Below are positions 1-17,728 of a stretch of DNA of 64,000 nt, piece by piece. The stretch is from Scylla paramamosain (lineage: Eukaryota > Arthropoda > Malacostraca > Decapoda > Portunidae). The stretch's first letter is position 1. Every line of letters begins with the position of its first letter. Position numbers and translations under genes: made by a program. The notes beneath the pieces are model-generated. The model was not told where the DNA came from. It worked only from the letters and a program-made list of their open reading frames with translations, and did no database searches. The stretch is taken from positions 5,630,467 to 5,694,466 of the forward strand of contig NC_087191.1 in the NCBI RefSeq assembly GCF_035594125.1, in the 5' to 3' direction.

Positions 1-1003
1 GAGCAGTTAGCATGAAAATAGCGGTAGAAGACAGCTAGATATGCAACATTGCGGCGGTGAGAGAGAGGCTGAAGACAGTCAGTTAGAGGAGAGGAGTTGA
101 TGAGACGAAAAACTTTTCATTCCACCCTGTCTAGAAGAGCAGTATGAGTGGAACCCCCCCAGACATGTGAAGCATACTCCATACATGGACGGATAAGGCC
201 CTTGTACAGAGTTAGCAGCTGGGGGGGTGAGAAAAACTGGCGGAGACGTCTCAGAACACCTAACTTCATAGATGCTGTTTTAGCTAGAGATGAGATGTGA
301 AGTTTCCAGTTCAGATTATAAGTAAAGGACAGACTGAGGATGTTTAGTGTAGAAGAGGGGGACAGTTGAGTGTCATTGAAGAAGAGGGGATAGTTGTCTG
401 GAAGGTTGTGTCGAGTTGATAGTATGAGTAGGGTGTTGCACCAATTGCTCTAGGTCGTGGAGGATAGCAAAGTTGAAGGCTAGTTCACCAGTATGGTCAG
501 TGAAGGGAGAGGAAAGCCAAAGTTGGTGGTGAACATTGAAGTCTCCAAGAATGGAGATCTCTGCAAAAGAGAAGAGGGTCAGAATGTCAGAATTATAGTC
601 AGAGGAGTTAGGTGAGAGGTATACAGCACAGATAAATTTAGTTTGAGTGACTCTGTAGTCTTAGCCAGATGGTGGAAAACTCGGAAGATTCAAGATCGTG
701 GGCACGAGAGCAGGTTAAGTCATTGCACACATAAACGTAACATCCAGCTTTGGATCGAAAATGAGGATAGAGAAAGTAGGAGAGAGCAAAAAAGGGGCTA
801 CTGTCAGTTGCCTTAGACAGCTGAGTTTCAGTGAGGAAAAGAAGATGAGGTTTAGAAGAGGAGAGGTGGTGTTCTACAGATTGAAAATTAGATCTTAGAC
901 CGTGAATGTTGCAGAAGTTAATGAAGAAAAAGTTGAGGGAGGTGTCAAGACACTTAGGGTCGTCGACAGAAAGGCAGTCCGAACTGGGGACATTTATGGT
1001 CCC
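1..1003 (-). mobile_element. LINE-A copy 1, internally deleted
   Basis: Minus-strand Jockey/CR1-group non-LTR retrotransposon cut by the window start. Bases 1 to about 420 encode the end of the reverse transcriptase ORF (compare KLGVLRRLRQFF and RPCMEYASHVWGGSTH in better copies). Near 421 the sequence jumps directly to the endonuclease region ([12 protein letters not shown] side) and runs to the start of the ORF near 1003. About 1.6 kb containing the RT core is therefore missing. The reading frame is broken. The assignment rests on near identity with the copies at 28833-32098 and 51647-54971. Confidence 0.85.
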
Positions 1004-1046
1004 ATCATCATATATTTGTTTGATTCTTTAAAGAACCGTAATGACT

Positions 1047-4384
<3,338 letters not shown>

Positions 4385-4400
<16 letters not shown>

Positions 4401-4729
4401 CGTCTGAGTTTTGGAGGCCAGACACTTCCCCTCCAGGAAAACGTCAAGGTGCTAGGAGTGACAGTGGAGCCTGAGTGACAGTCAAAGCCTGCGTTTTGAC
4501 CGCCATGTTGCTGCTGTTGCCCACCAGGCCTCCATGTGGATCTCTGCACTACGTCGGATGGCGGGAAACTTCGACTCCCGCGGCATCCTTACACTGTACA
4601 AGGCTCAGATAAGGCGATAAGGCCTTGTGTGGAGTACAGTGCCTTGTCCTGGATGTCGAGTGCTCCCACGCACTTGCATAGACTGGATGCTGTGCAACGG
4701 CGTGCCCCGTGCTTGGTGGGGATGGACGG

Positions 4730-4766
<37 letters not shown>

Positions 4767-5060
4767 GAGCAGACCTGAGTCACGTCGCTGGAGCATCGGT
4801 GGGACGTGTCGCCGCTGGTGGTCCAGCACAAGGCCCAGGTTCCGGGGGTCCCTCATCTCAGCTCGCTAAGGCTCCCACCAAAAGCTGTCCAGAGGGAGTC
4901 CAGGAACACCACCTCCAGTGACATGCTGGTGCAGGTGCCTCGATCTTACTCGAGGCAGCACCAGCGCTCTTACACAGCCAGAAGCTTCAGACTGTGGAAC
5001 GTGTTTATGGTTTATGGAGTGATACACAGACAATGACACTCCACCAAATGAAAGTGAGTG
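4385..5060 (+). mobile_element. LINE-B reverse transcriptase C-terminal fragment
   Basis: Plus-strand tail of a second non-LTR element, different from LINE-A. Across frame breaks one can read VLGVTVEPE, then SRGILTLYKAQIR, CVEYSALSWMS and LHRLDAVQRRA. These match the thumb and tail region of many arthropod LINE reverse transcriptases, where a tyrosine-rich RP-x-EY segment precedes LDxVQxRA. After an internal (CAG)11 tract the tail resumes as SPLVVQHKAQVP and ends near RSYTARSFRLWN. The 5' side abuts the LINE-A 3' UTR at CCCTTGG with no clear target duplication. Confidence 0.65.
4731..4763. repeat. (CAG)11 trinucleotide tract
   Basis: Eleven CAG units inside the LINE-B RT tail, between the RALRLV-like segment and the LEHRxDV-like segment. 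It reads as polyglutamine in one frame, but the surrounding ORF is a broken LINE. Confidence 0.95.
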
Positions 5061-5240
5061 CCCACAGATGGCGAAAAACAGTCTCCCACACTAGTGCTGT
5101 GTTAATCATGTGAGTGTACGAGTATATAGTAGGATAAGTTTGCTTTTCTGTATATATTTTCTTATTTATATCTAAATACAGGCTTTTTTAAATAGCAGCA
5201 TAAAAAAAAAGTGTTGTTTTAAGTCTGATGTAAATCTGTT

Positions 5241-5246
<6 letters not shown>

Positions 5247-5327
<81 letters not shown>
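5247..5327. repeat. (GA)n microsatellite
   Basis: Perfect GA dinucleotide tract of about 80 bp downstream of the LINE-B fragment. Confidence 0.97.
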
Positions 5328-6846
<1,519 letters not shown>

Positions 6847-6907
6847 ACATTATGTATCATTTTGAATCTCGTTAATGCATCAACAATAGCGAGAGTGGCA
6901 TCTCCTG

Positions 6908-6961
6908 CATGAGAAATCCAGTGTTTTTTTAAGGTGAGGCAATCAGGAAGTCAACACACAT
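6908..6961 (+). promoter_or_regulatory. Core promoter of SCY-like gene 1
   Basis: The block contains GCATGAGAAATCCA, a TATA-like TTTTTTTAAGG (6924-6934) and an initiator-like AGTCAACACAC (from 6949). The same three elements occur in the same order and at similar spacing upstream of SCY-like gene 2 on the minus strand. This puts transcription start near 6951 and gives a 5' UTR of about 60 nt with no intron. The start is inferred from conservation only. Confidence 0.65.
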
Positions 6962-7011
6962 CATTAACCTCCACCACCAGCATAAGACTCACTCGCCTCC
7001 AGGCGCTTACA

Positions 7012-7696
7012 ATGCGTTCATCTCTCCAGCTCGGCCTTACGGTGGTCGTGCTGCTGGGCGTCGCTGTGCCTCCATGTAACGCAGGTGCCGAGCTCACGAA
7101 GATTCTAACTAAAATCACCGACACCATATTGCTTATGATTGGGTAAGTTGATAATGCTATTTTTTTCAGTATAAGTTTAATGTAATCTATGCTAAAATTA
7201 TTGACCTGAAGAAATGAATAATGTACGTTTTTGTTGATTGACTTTTTCCTTGTAGAACTTGCTGCATAGATAAAATGATAACGGCTTTCAGAGGCGCAGT
7301 GATACTAACATGCAGGCCTTTCTGATTCAGGGAAACCGGTTCTAGTGTCACATTTCTGGGCCATCCTTGTCTGGTGGTGACAGCGAAACAACCATACGGC
7401 GACTACGCTGCGCAGATGTCGTGCTGCAGCTGGACGGATATCATTGGGGAAGGTGAGAAAATGCGGCAGACACTGAACTTCAATAAAACATAGGTATACT
7501 TCAAAAATATTGTTTAATATCGAGTGATTGCGTGTCCTAACTTGCGTTCATTTGGCTATGTATTCTTCCTTTTACAGGTAGAAACACAGTTCATCTCCAG
7601 GCGACTAAATCTTCTATCGTAAACTTTATCTTGAAAGCAGGAGACAACTTACTGTTTACCGTAGAAGAAGTCCAGGACTGGCTTGATACTTACTAA
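7012..7696 (+). CDS. SCY: Scygonadin-like antimicrobial protein precursor, gene 1
   Basis: Spliced gene with exons 7012-7142, 7331-7452 and 7578-7696, giving 123 codons. Donors are GTAAGT and GTGAGA; acceptors are TGATTCAG and TTTTACAG; intron phases are 2 and 1. Residues 1-24 form a signal peptide (MRSSLQLGLTVVVLLG core, cleavage after PPCNA), leaving a 99-residue anionic mature chain. Family hallmarks are VTFLGHPCLVV, the AQMSCCSW segment, IIGEGR and the C-terminal FTVEEVQDWLDTY. Scygonadins are secreted antimicrobial proteins of portunid crabs, first described from the male ejaculatory duct, with a precursor of very similar length. The start was chosen at 7012 because an upstream in-frame ATG would add 26 residues ahead of a perfect signal peptide. 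The mature chain has three cysteines, one more than the paralogue. Family assignment is from memory of its motifs. Confidence 0.9.
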
Positions 7697-7770
7697 GACG
7701 CTCATGTGACGTGATTTCCAGGTCCATGAAGGATGTCTTGCAGGAAGCCATCAACAGTTATCTGAAAAAA

Positions 7771-7776
7771 AATAAA
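7771..7776 (+). terminator. Polyadenylation signal of SCY-like gene 1
   Basis: AATAAA lies 75 bases after the stop codon, followed by further ATAAATAAATAAA and then an A-rich tract. The 3' UTR before it matches the 3' flank of gene 2 (CCATGAAGGATG), which marks it as transcribed sequence. Confidence 0.6.
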
Positions 7777-7980
7777 AATAAATAAATAAAAAAAATATAG
7801 CCATGGCTTGCGTCGTGCAGCTTTATTCCCACAAATACTTTTATCTGACACTTCAATTTGATTTACGTCCTGAGAATATTACCCATTAGAATGTACACAG
7901 AAACCCTCTTCCTAATTAAGAATTAATGGTACCATTGTCCCTATAGTAACAGTACATGAAAGGGAAAAAAAAGTGCAGTC

Positions 7981-8121
<141 letters not shown>

Positions 8122-8460
8122 AGGTATAATATATAGAAGAAATGAATTTTGCTCTGCCCAATCTGAAATTTTAGAGATCAAAAGTCAGGCGTCTGGATGA
8201 GTTGCTTAATTCCTGAACGGTTGGACGTTTATCAGCGTAGGAGATTTTGATTGATTAAAAAGAAAGAAAGATCATATATCGCCGAAGGGGTAGCGCTTGG
8301 TCCACGAAGTGACGGACACCGAACCTTCCAGGGACAAGCGAGCCATCAGAGCGTAGAAGATAGGGCATTGATGAGTAATAGGAAGAGAGTGGGTAACAGA
8401 ACACCAGTGTTGATAGACTTAATAGAAGAACACTACTCATCTACCACAGCAGGAATTTAG
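8122..8460 (-). mobile_element. LINE-A fragment with a short insert
   Basis: Minus-strand piece of the LINE-A RT region around the YADD motif. It matches the 52420-52740 segment (CCCAATCTGAAATTTTAGA, GTCAGGCGT, CAGCGTAGGAG, then AAGAGAGTGGGTAACAG). About 95 bp of unrelated sequence (about 8262-8360) interrupts it. Non-functional. Confidence 0.7.
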
Positions 8461-9684
8461 ACGAAGAAAACACGAATAGGGTATTTTTTTTATTTTTTTT
8501 ATTTGGCAGAAAGACTCCTCAAGGGTCGTCACAATACAAAGATCTAAAGGGTTCCCCTCCATCAGATGGGTATAACCCCCCTTTTTGTGGAAGTTTTCCC
8601 TTTTCGAGGATACTTTTCCTGATTTTTTTTTCTCTCCAAAGAGGCGCATCGTATGGATAAAAATTATAGGTACCAAATAAATAAAAAAAAATAAATAAAT
8701 AAATAAAAAAAATCTCCACAAACTCATTTCTGTCTTTTTGCTCTAAATATTATTTTTTGCGTAAATATACCCAAAATTAGAAGACGCATTTTCACCGTTA
8801 TCTAAAAAAAATAAATAAATAATCCAATAACTCTTACGCTACTAATTTATTGTGAAAATACAATGTAGATGACACGGCTAAGTGAAGATTTCTCATTTAT
8901 TTGGTTCCCTTGTTTTTTTTTTTATTATTATTATTATAATAATAATTATTCTTTTTAAGGAAACAAACTGAGTAGTAGAAGACCCGTTTTACCACAATTA
9001 AAAATAAATAATAAGATAAAATGAAATAAAGTAAAAGATAAATAAAAAAAATCCGTCACAATCAAATGAACAAATTCTTGCGAAAGTTGCATGTAAATGT
9101 AACTGGGGTATATGTTATAAATAATATATTTTTAGCATTTATGTATAGAAACATTGCGTGTATTGTAAAAGTCATTCCCACAACACCAATGAGCTTTTTT
9201 ATTTATTTATTTTTTATTTATTTTTTTTTTTCTGAGTGGTATCTCCAATAGGCCTGTATTTTCTTTTACATTTGGTATTATCACTCCCTTATACTACATA
9301 TTTTTACTGCAAGAAAATGTCTTCGTCGTCTGATGTCATGTCATTGGTATCATGCATGACTGATGAAGAATTTATTCATGCCTGGCCATTGCATATGGAA
9401 TACATTGCAGAACAACTCAACCCGACTCTAACAGAGCCACACCACACACAACCACACAAATGTACAGCTGCATGCAATTACGTTTAGACACACCATCTCC
9501 ATTTTTATTTTTTTTTTTTTTTGGGTGGTGGTTTGTTTTTCCATCCCCAGAGATCTGGCTGTTTCACGTCTCCTCATTATGTTTGAATTTGATAGATATG
9601 TTGTTTGAGCTGCTGTATAAGTGGATGGAAGACAGGACTTGAATGACAATATGACTTGAATGACGGACATATTTCATAAATTAA
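8461..9684. other. AT-rich intergenic DNA
   Basis: No gene is recognised. Several TTTA/TAAA runs are present (about 8690, 8810, 9200). One open stretch on the plus strand at 9318-9487 begins MSSSSDVMSLVSCMTDEEF and ends CTAACNYV. It is acidic with no motif I can name and could be an exon-like remnant of a transposon. Confidence 0.4.
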
Positions 9685-10350
9685 ATAAACCTGTGATGGT
9701 TGAGATCTCTTTCAGTTGTTGGAGCATTATAGAGAACAAAACTAAGTTTTTCTCCAGCGGCTGTTAAATCATCATGTGTTGATAAGGGATTATTAAATAC
9801 TGCCACAAAGTCTTGAAGATGATCACACTTGTTAATAAGACTAACAGTTTTATTTATTTATTTATTTATTTATTCATTTTTTATTTATCTATTTATTTAT
9901 TTATTTTTTTTTATTTTTTTGCTAATAAAATGAAGATGTTTCACAGTCACTAAAAGAATATGCAAACCTTTGTGTTGCCTTTGTGTTGCCTAAGATGTTA
10001 TACTGCTGAATTTCTCGAGGACTGGAAACTTTTCTGGGAACATTTCCCTGTGCTTTCTTCAACATTTTTTTTTCCTTCAGGAATTAGTGCAGTAATACGA
10101 GTCAAGAGGTCCACATCTCGTCCAACTGCAACAACTGACTAATGTTGATTTGCTTCTAGGACTGCAGTCTGTACAATACATCAGCATCATCTATTGTAGT
10201 ATGTTTCAACACTTTCATTATGAAATGTTTCTCTTTGCTTATTTTTTAGATTGCTCAAGAACTTTGCCTGAGGAACAGTGAGTGAGGTATTGTCATCAAA
10301 TACTATTTCAGGTGAAAATTGTTTCATTAGTCGTAGCTGCGAGTTTTCTT
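9685..10350 (-). pseudogene. Decayed transposon-like ORF fragment
   Basis: Minus-strand coding remnants readable across frame breaks, in the order FDDNTSLTVPQAKFL (about 10310), EANQH and VAVGRDVDLLTRITALIPEG (about 10135-10074), then CDHLQDFVAVFNNPLSTHD and FVLYNAPTTERDLNHHR (about 9830-9690). These resemble a multicopy uncharacterised arthropod protein in which a VVGxDVDLL block is followed by a cysteine-containing segment and a YGAP block. I take it as transposon-derived but cannot name the superfamily. A TTTA run at 9849-9917 sits inside it. Confidence 0.5.
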
Positions 10351-10364
10351 TTTATGCAAGAAAG

Positions 10365-13045
<2,681 letters not shown>

Positions 13046-13177
13046 GTAATTGTTTCAGCAGGATTAATTGATTTTTATTTGTGGCGCTGCAATATCGCGG
13101 TCATATGGCGCCGCTACAAACCTTTAAAAACGACAAAGATTGCAGTTCTTAAATTATCGGTATTAAGAAAAAATTAT

Positions 13178-13217
13178 AGGTAGTTAATTTAATTTAATTT
13201 AATTTAATTTAATTTAA
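13178..13217. repeat. (AATTT)n pentanucleotide tract
   Basis: About seven units of AATTT in a row. Confidence 0.9.
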
Positions 13218-13240
13218 AGTAAGGGGATACTGACCCCACA

Positions 13241-13385
13241 GTCTGGAGTTGTTCGTTCCGTACCCAAGACTGACTCAGATATCTGGCGTTGTTCGTTATG
13301 TGCCCAAGACACTGACCCCACTGATCCAGCTACCTGGCGTTGTTCGTTACATACCCAAGACACTGACCCTACAAACCCAAACTCC
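13241..13385. repeat. Short minisatellite, three units
   Basis: Three diverged units, each containing CTGG(A/C)GTTGTTCGTT followed by (T/G)(A/G)CCCAAGAC, with starts at 13243, 13283 and 13334 (spacings 40 and 51). No known function. Confidence 0.7.
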
Positions 13386-13476
13386 AAGACGTTATGTGTC
13401 TTCCTCACGCAAAAATAATGTCCTGTCCAATATTATATTACTCTTAAAGTAAATAGAAAAACACTCAAAAATTTAT

Positions 13477-16400
13477 CTAGCATTTGTTTAAAAGACTAGC
13501 CTTCTCCACAAACATAGGAACCTCATGTCCCGGGGAAAGAGCCCTCTCTTTAAGTATCAGTGACATTTGGAACGTCCCTTCCTCATCGCGAGAGCAGAAA
13601 TTATATCGCTCCCGCAGCTCCACTAGATTGGGACACTCCACTAGAAAATGTCGCACTGTAAGGGAAACTAAACAAACAGTCATCACAGAATGGTTGGGTT
13701 TCCCAGGACATAAGGTAACCATGAGTGAGATGTGCGTGACCTGTCTGGAGACAAATCAGTGCCAACCCACCTTCCCTGCCAACTGGCGAGAACTGCCAGC
13801 CCTATACTGTAGTATAAATCATGAAAGGGAATGGGGATAGAAAGAGCCTATCGGCATTCTCATTCCCATGAGATCCCACACTTGCAGGTACCCAACAAAA
13901 TGTTATATGATATCCTCTGTGCTGAAGCAGGTGAATCCACTCTAAAACAGATAAGATTAGGGGAGGGAGAGAGGGAGTACAATGGTCCAGGACAGACAGA
14001 GCACTACGGGAGTTACTAAAAGTCGTAAAACTTGAAACCGACAGAGTAAAAATTATTTTTTAGGTAAGAATAATGGCAGATAACTCTGCCGTAAAAATAT
14101 AGGCAGCTCTTGGAATGTAAATGCTTCGACAGAAGGTAGGTGATATAAGACTATATCGCACTCCTGCATCAGACTTTGAACCATCTGTGTAGACATGAAA
14201 GGAGCCAGATTATGTCAAAGAGTGTTCCAAAAATAAAACACGAGACTCGTACTGTGATAAAAAGTTTGTATTATTAACAACAGGAGGGCAGATCGATACC
14301 CGCGAAAACTGCCAGTACCCAATCCATGGGAGGCGATGGGGGCAAATGGAGATGGAGGGTATATCAAACCTGATTATAGCAGACCTCATCGGATATCCAA
14401 AACACTTAGGAAAACTAGGGAGGACATGCATCATGAGAAATTGTTGTACAAATGACAGACTCAGTAAGGCGGTGGATTCGATACTAACACTCATTACTAG
14501 AGACTGACAGCGTAAGTCCAATGGCAGGACACCAGCATCCACAAATAAGCTAGGAATTGGGGATGAGCGGAACTCACCAGTTCTCAGGCGAATACCAGCA
14601 TGGTGCTCCGAATCCAACACACGGAGCCGAGCCTCAGTGGCAGACGAATAAATTTCATAACCGTACTCTAATTTAGAAAGAATAAGAGTTCGGTGCAGGG
14701 CTACGAGGGTCTGTCTGTCAGCGCCCCAAGAAGTACGAGCCGAAACTCTTAGAAGTGACAGCGCCTTCATGCATGCTGCCTTAATATAACGAAGGTAGGG
14801 TACCGAAGTCAGCTGACTGTCAAATATAAGCCCCAAGAAACGATTTTCTTACTTACAAGAAATTCTTTTATCATATAGATACAAGTCTGGATCAGGGTGA
14901 ACACCACGAAGGCTGCAAAAATGCATGGCTAGTCTTTCAAGGAGAGAAACGAAATCCCCGAGTTACGACCCACTGAGAAATCCTATTGAGTGCCACCTGC
15001 AGCTTCCTTTCAGTCAATGGCATCAGAGCTGCAGAAAAGGAGATAGACATGTCATCGACATATAAGCTACTAAGAAGTCCTTCCGGAAGTATACCAGTGA
15101 CAATGTTTATAGCTACAGCAAAAAGTGTGACACTAAGTATACTTCCTTGCTAGTCGGCCACGATGGCCAAACTCATACAAACTAAGTAAAATTCCATGAT
15201 GGCAGGCTGTGTCATAAGCGTTCTCCAAATAAAAAAAAAGACTTAAATGGTGTTGCTTATTAGCAAATGGAAGATTCCAGAGAAAATAAAGCATCAGTCG
15301 TAGATCGCATTTTCCGGAAACCATACTGAACTGGAGACAGGTAATTGCCTTTCTCCAAGTACTACATAAGCCGGATATTCACTTTCTCTTCCAGTAACTT
15401 ACTGAACTTTGAAGTTAAGGAATTTGGGCGATAATTGGTCATTAGCTGATGATCTTTCCCAGGATTTGGAATGGGAATAATTACAGCCACACCCAAAGAG
15501 GATGGAAAATCACCGGTATTCCAAAAAACTTTATCAGATATATCGCGCAAATTGTAATACGGATGTCATCAGAACCCGGGGATGAATCATGGCTCTGGAA
15601 CAAAACCATACGTAGCTCAGACCGAGAAAATGGGGCATTATAAGACTTTCCACCAGGGAAGGCAAAACTGACGCCAACAGATTCTCAACGTCGACGATGA
15701 AGTGCCATAGGAATTGTTGGATCCTTTCTAGAGACACTTGTAAAGTGCTCAGTAAACAGGTTGGCAACTGTCTTTTGGTCTGCTACCATGGCCCATTCAT
15801 GGAATAAAACAGGTGGGGGAAGAACAGAGTACTTCTCAGATATTTTGTGGACTCTGTTGAAGACTTCAGTAAGTGGTGTGCAAACTGTGATGGAAGAGAT
15901 ATAACTCTTCCAAGACTCCTGCCAAGCCATCTTTAAGGTGCAGCAAGCACGGGGCACGACCTCTTCGAAAAGCCTCCAAACAATGGACATCCCCACGATG
16001 CCGTCGAGAAAAGCGAGAAAAGTCTAGAAAAAGCGAGAAGAGGCGGCACGCTTTTCTTGAACAGCGGCTGTACAATTCGCATTGTCGCATTGCACCATAG
16101 ACAGGACGTTTAGGAAACCGGCCAGAGGTCTTAGGGATGGACTAAATAGCACCGGAGTGCAAAACATCAGCGAAGTATGTTGCAGCCTCATCACTGTTTC
16201 CTATTTCATCCAATGAGTGGGCATGAGTGGTGAGATATTTGAATAGGTGCCAGTCCGCCTTACCTAGCCGCCATCGGGGAGGACGTGACTGTGGTGCAGA
16301 ATCAGTTGACTCCAGTGCCACCGTTGTAGCCCTGACCCTGAGAAGAAAGCACGATACCCAGGAGGACTAAAGTGAGCTCATTCTCCGAGCATTGTCTCTT

Positions 16401-16788
16401 GCAGACAAATGCAAAGAGGAGAACATTTAAATATCAACATCCGGAGTTCCTCCCAGGAGGCACGCAAACCGCGAAAATTCCACTGCAGGATCTTGATCTT
16501 TACTCTTTTGAGGGGGTTTTCAGGGAAGCCACAATTAGAAGATTTCCCTTTGCCAACCTGATTAGTTATCTTACTCAGCCGGTAAGGCTTATCTGATCCT
16601 ACGTTACTTGTAGGCGCAGTAACCTGACATTTTATAACTGGTGTGAGGATAGCTACCTGCACACGAATCTCAGAAACTGCTGAAGAGACCAGAGGAGGAG
16701 GAGACCTGAGGAGGAATTTTGAGAGAATTGTTAATATGTTGCTGTAGTGGTTTAAAGTCTTGTAAGTCATTCGTGGGTGGGAATCCAT
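13477..16788 (-). pseudogene. LINE-C ORF2 (EN-RT-RNase H), broken
   Basis: The endonuclease begins KILQWNFRGLRASWEELR and LCICLQETMLGE (about 16500-16380), the APE-type N-terminal motif. RT pieces are AVIIPIPNPGKDHQLMTNYRP (about 15470, finger), LSLFFYLENAYDTACHHG (about 15210, palm A) and GLIFDSQLTSVPYLRYIKAA with ALHRTLILSKLEYGYEIY (14836-14600, thumb). RNase H shows YHITFCWVPASVGSHGNEN (about 13910), the Trp-Val-Pro and GNE-AD signature. The tail reads VRHFLVECPNL (about 13640). At least six frame changes separate these pieces. The YxDD palm C motif falls in a damaged stretch near 15050. Confidence 0.8.
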
Positions 16789-16852
16789 AGGGGCGTGGAC
16801 TTCGACAATATGTACTTTTGTGCAAGGAGTCTGTGACGTAGCTGGTGAAAAT

Positions 16853-17728
16853 TGTTACGATCTCTACTCACTTACGATCGTACTATCCCGGTTATCTTTC
16901 CAAGAAAGTAGACGTTACACTGATCCCGGAAAGTTTTAAAGGTCTGGATTTTTAAAGGTTTCGAGTGCCTACCCGATCTATACGAGATCGCCAGAATTAC
17001 ACCCTCTCACTCTACCCTTACCTTGACACAGCACACCTGGAATCACCTCTAATACCAGATCAATGTTGGGGGAGTAGAAAACAGGATTATTCTATGTTAC
17101 AACCATATATATTAATACTAATGATAATTCACAAACAACATGAGGTAGTACACGTTAATACATGACGTTCTCGTCACTTCACACAACACCAGAACCCGTT
17201 TACACCACCAGTCACTAAAATATTTCCCTCAACTGCAGGCATTTACACAGACGCCATCGCCGCGTCCCCAAATAATAATTCCCGTATTTCACCTCTTCAA
17301 ACCTCACAGGACATCACCATCATTGCCAAAGATCAACCATAACACCATAACACCATCCCTAAAATCACCAATGCACCACGACACCATCTTCCAAGGTCAA
17401 CACCACAGCCTCCACTCACAAAATGGCTGCCGGTTTGACCTTTGATCCCCTGAAACAAATCCCCTCAAACCACCTCCACACTCTCACTCCATCACCAATC
17501 CACACCAAGATTCTTCCCTGAGAGACGCCTCCCCTCCGTTCTACCTCACGACCCTAGGCGTTCTGCTTTCCCCTCCTTGGAATGTGTTGTTGCCCACTCA
17601 AGCTCCCCTCGTTTTAACATATTTCCACCTCAATTATACTTCTTCCCTTATACATACAAAGATACAGAGAACTTAAATTACGAAAGGAATAATACTACAT
17701 GATATAAAATGAGTAAATAACCCTTACA
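16853..17728. mobile_element. LTR-like insert (candidate solo LTR) in LINE-C
   Basis: An 876-bp non-coding block interrupting LINE-C ORF1. It begins TGTTACG and ends CTTACA, so it has TG..CA ends. It has the same terminal style as the Gypsy LTR at 25903-26877 (TGTTACG...CATTACA when read on plus), which suggests minus orientation. No open frame or internal retroelement domain is seen. I do not find a matching 4-6 bp target duplication (AAAAT against CTAAC), so solo-LTR status is tentative. Confidence 0.45.

Noticed and set aside
4536..4869. Polyglutamine or polyalanine protein around the (CAG)11
   Set aside because: All six frames are open by repeat; flanks are a broken LINE-B RT tail.
6934..7011. 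Upstream in-frame ATG of SCY-like gene 1
   Set aside because: It overlaps the predicted transcription start and would put 26 polar residues ahead of a complete signal peptide; gene 2 lacks an equivalent.
7254..7330. Alternative acceptor TTGTAG at 7249-7254 for exon 2 of SCY-like gene 1
   Set aside because: It would add 76 bases and break the reading frame, and gene 2 uses the TGATTCAG acceptor at the equivalent place.
8255..8460. Overlapping short frames at 8251-8460
   Set aside because: The region is a minus-strand LINE-A fragment.
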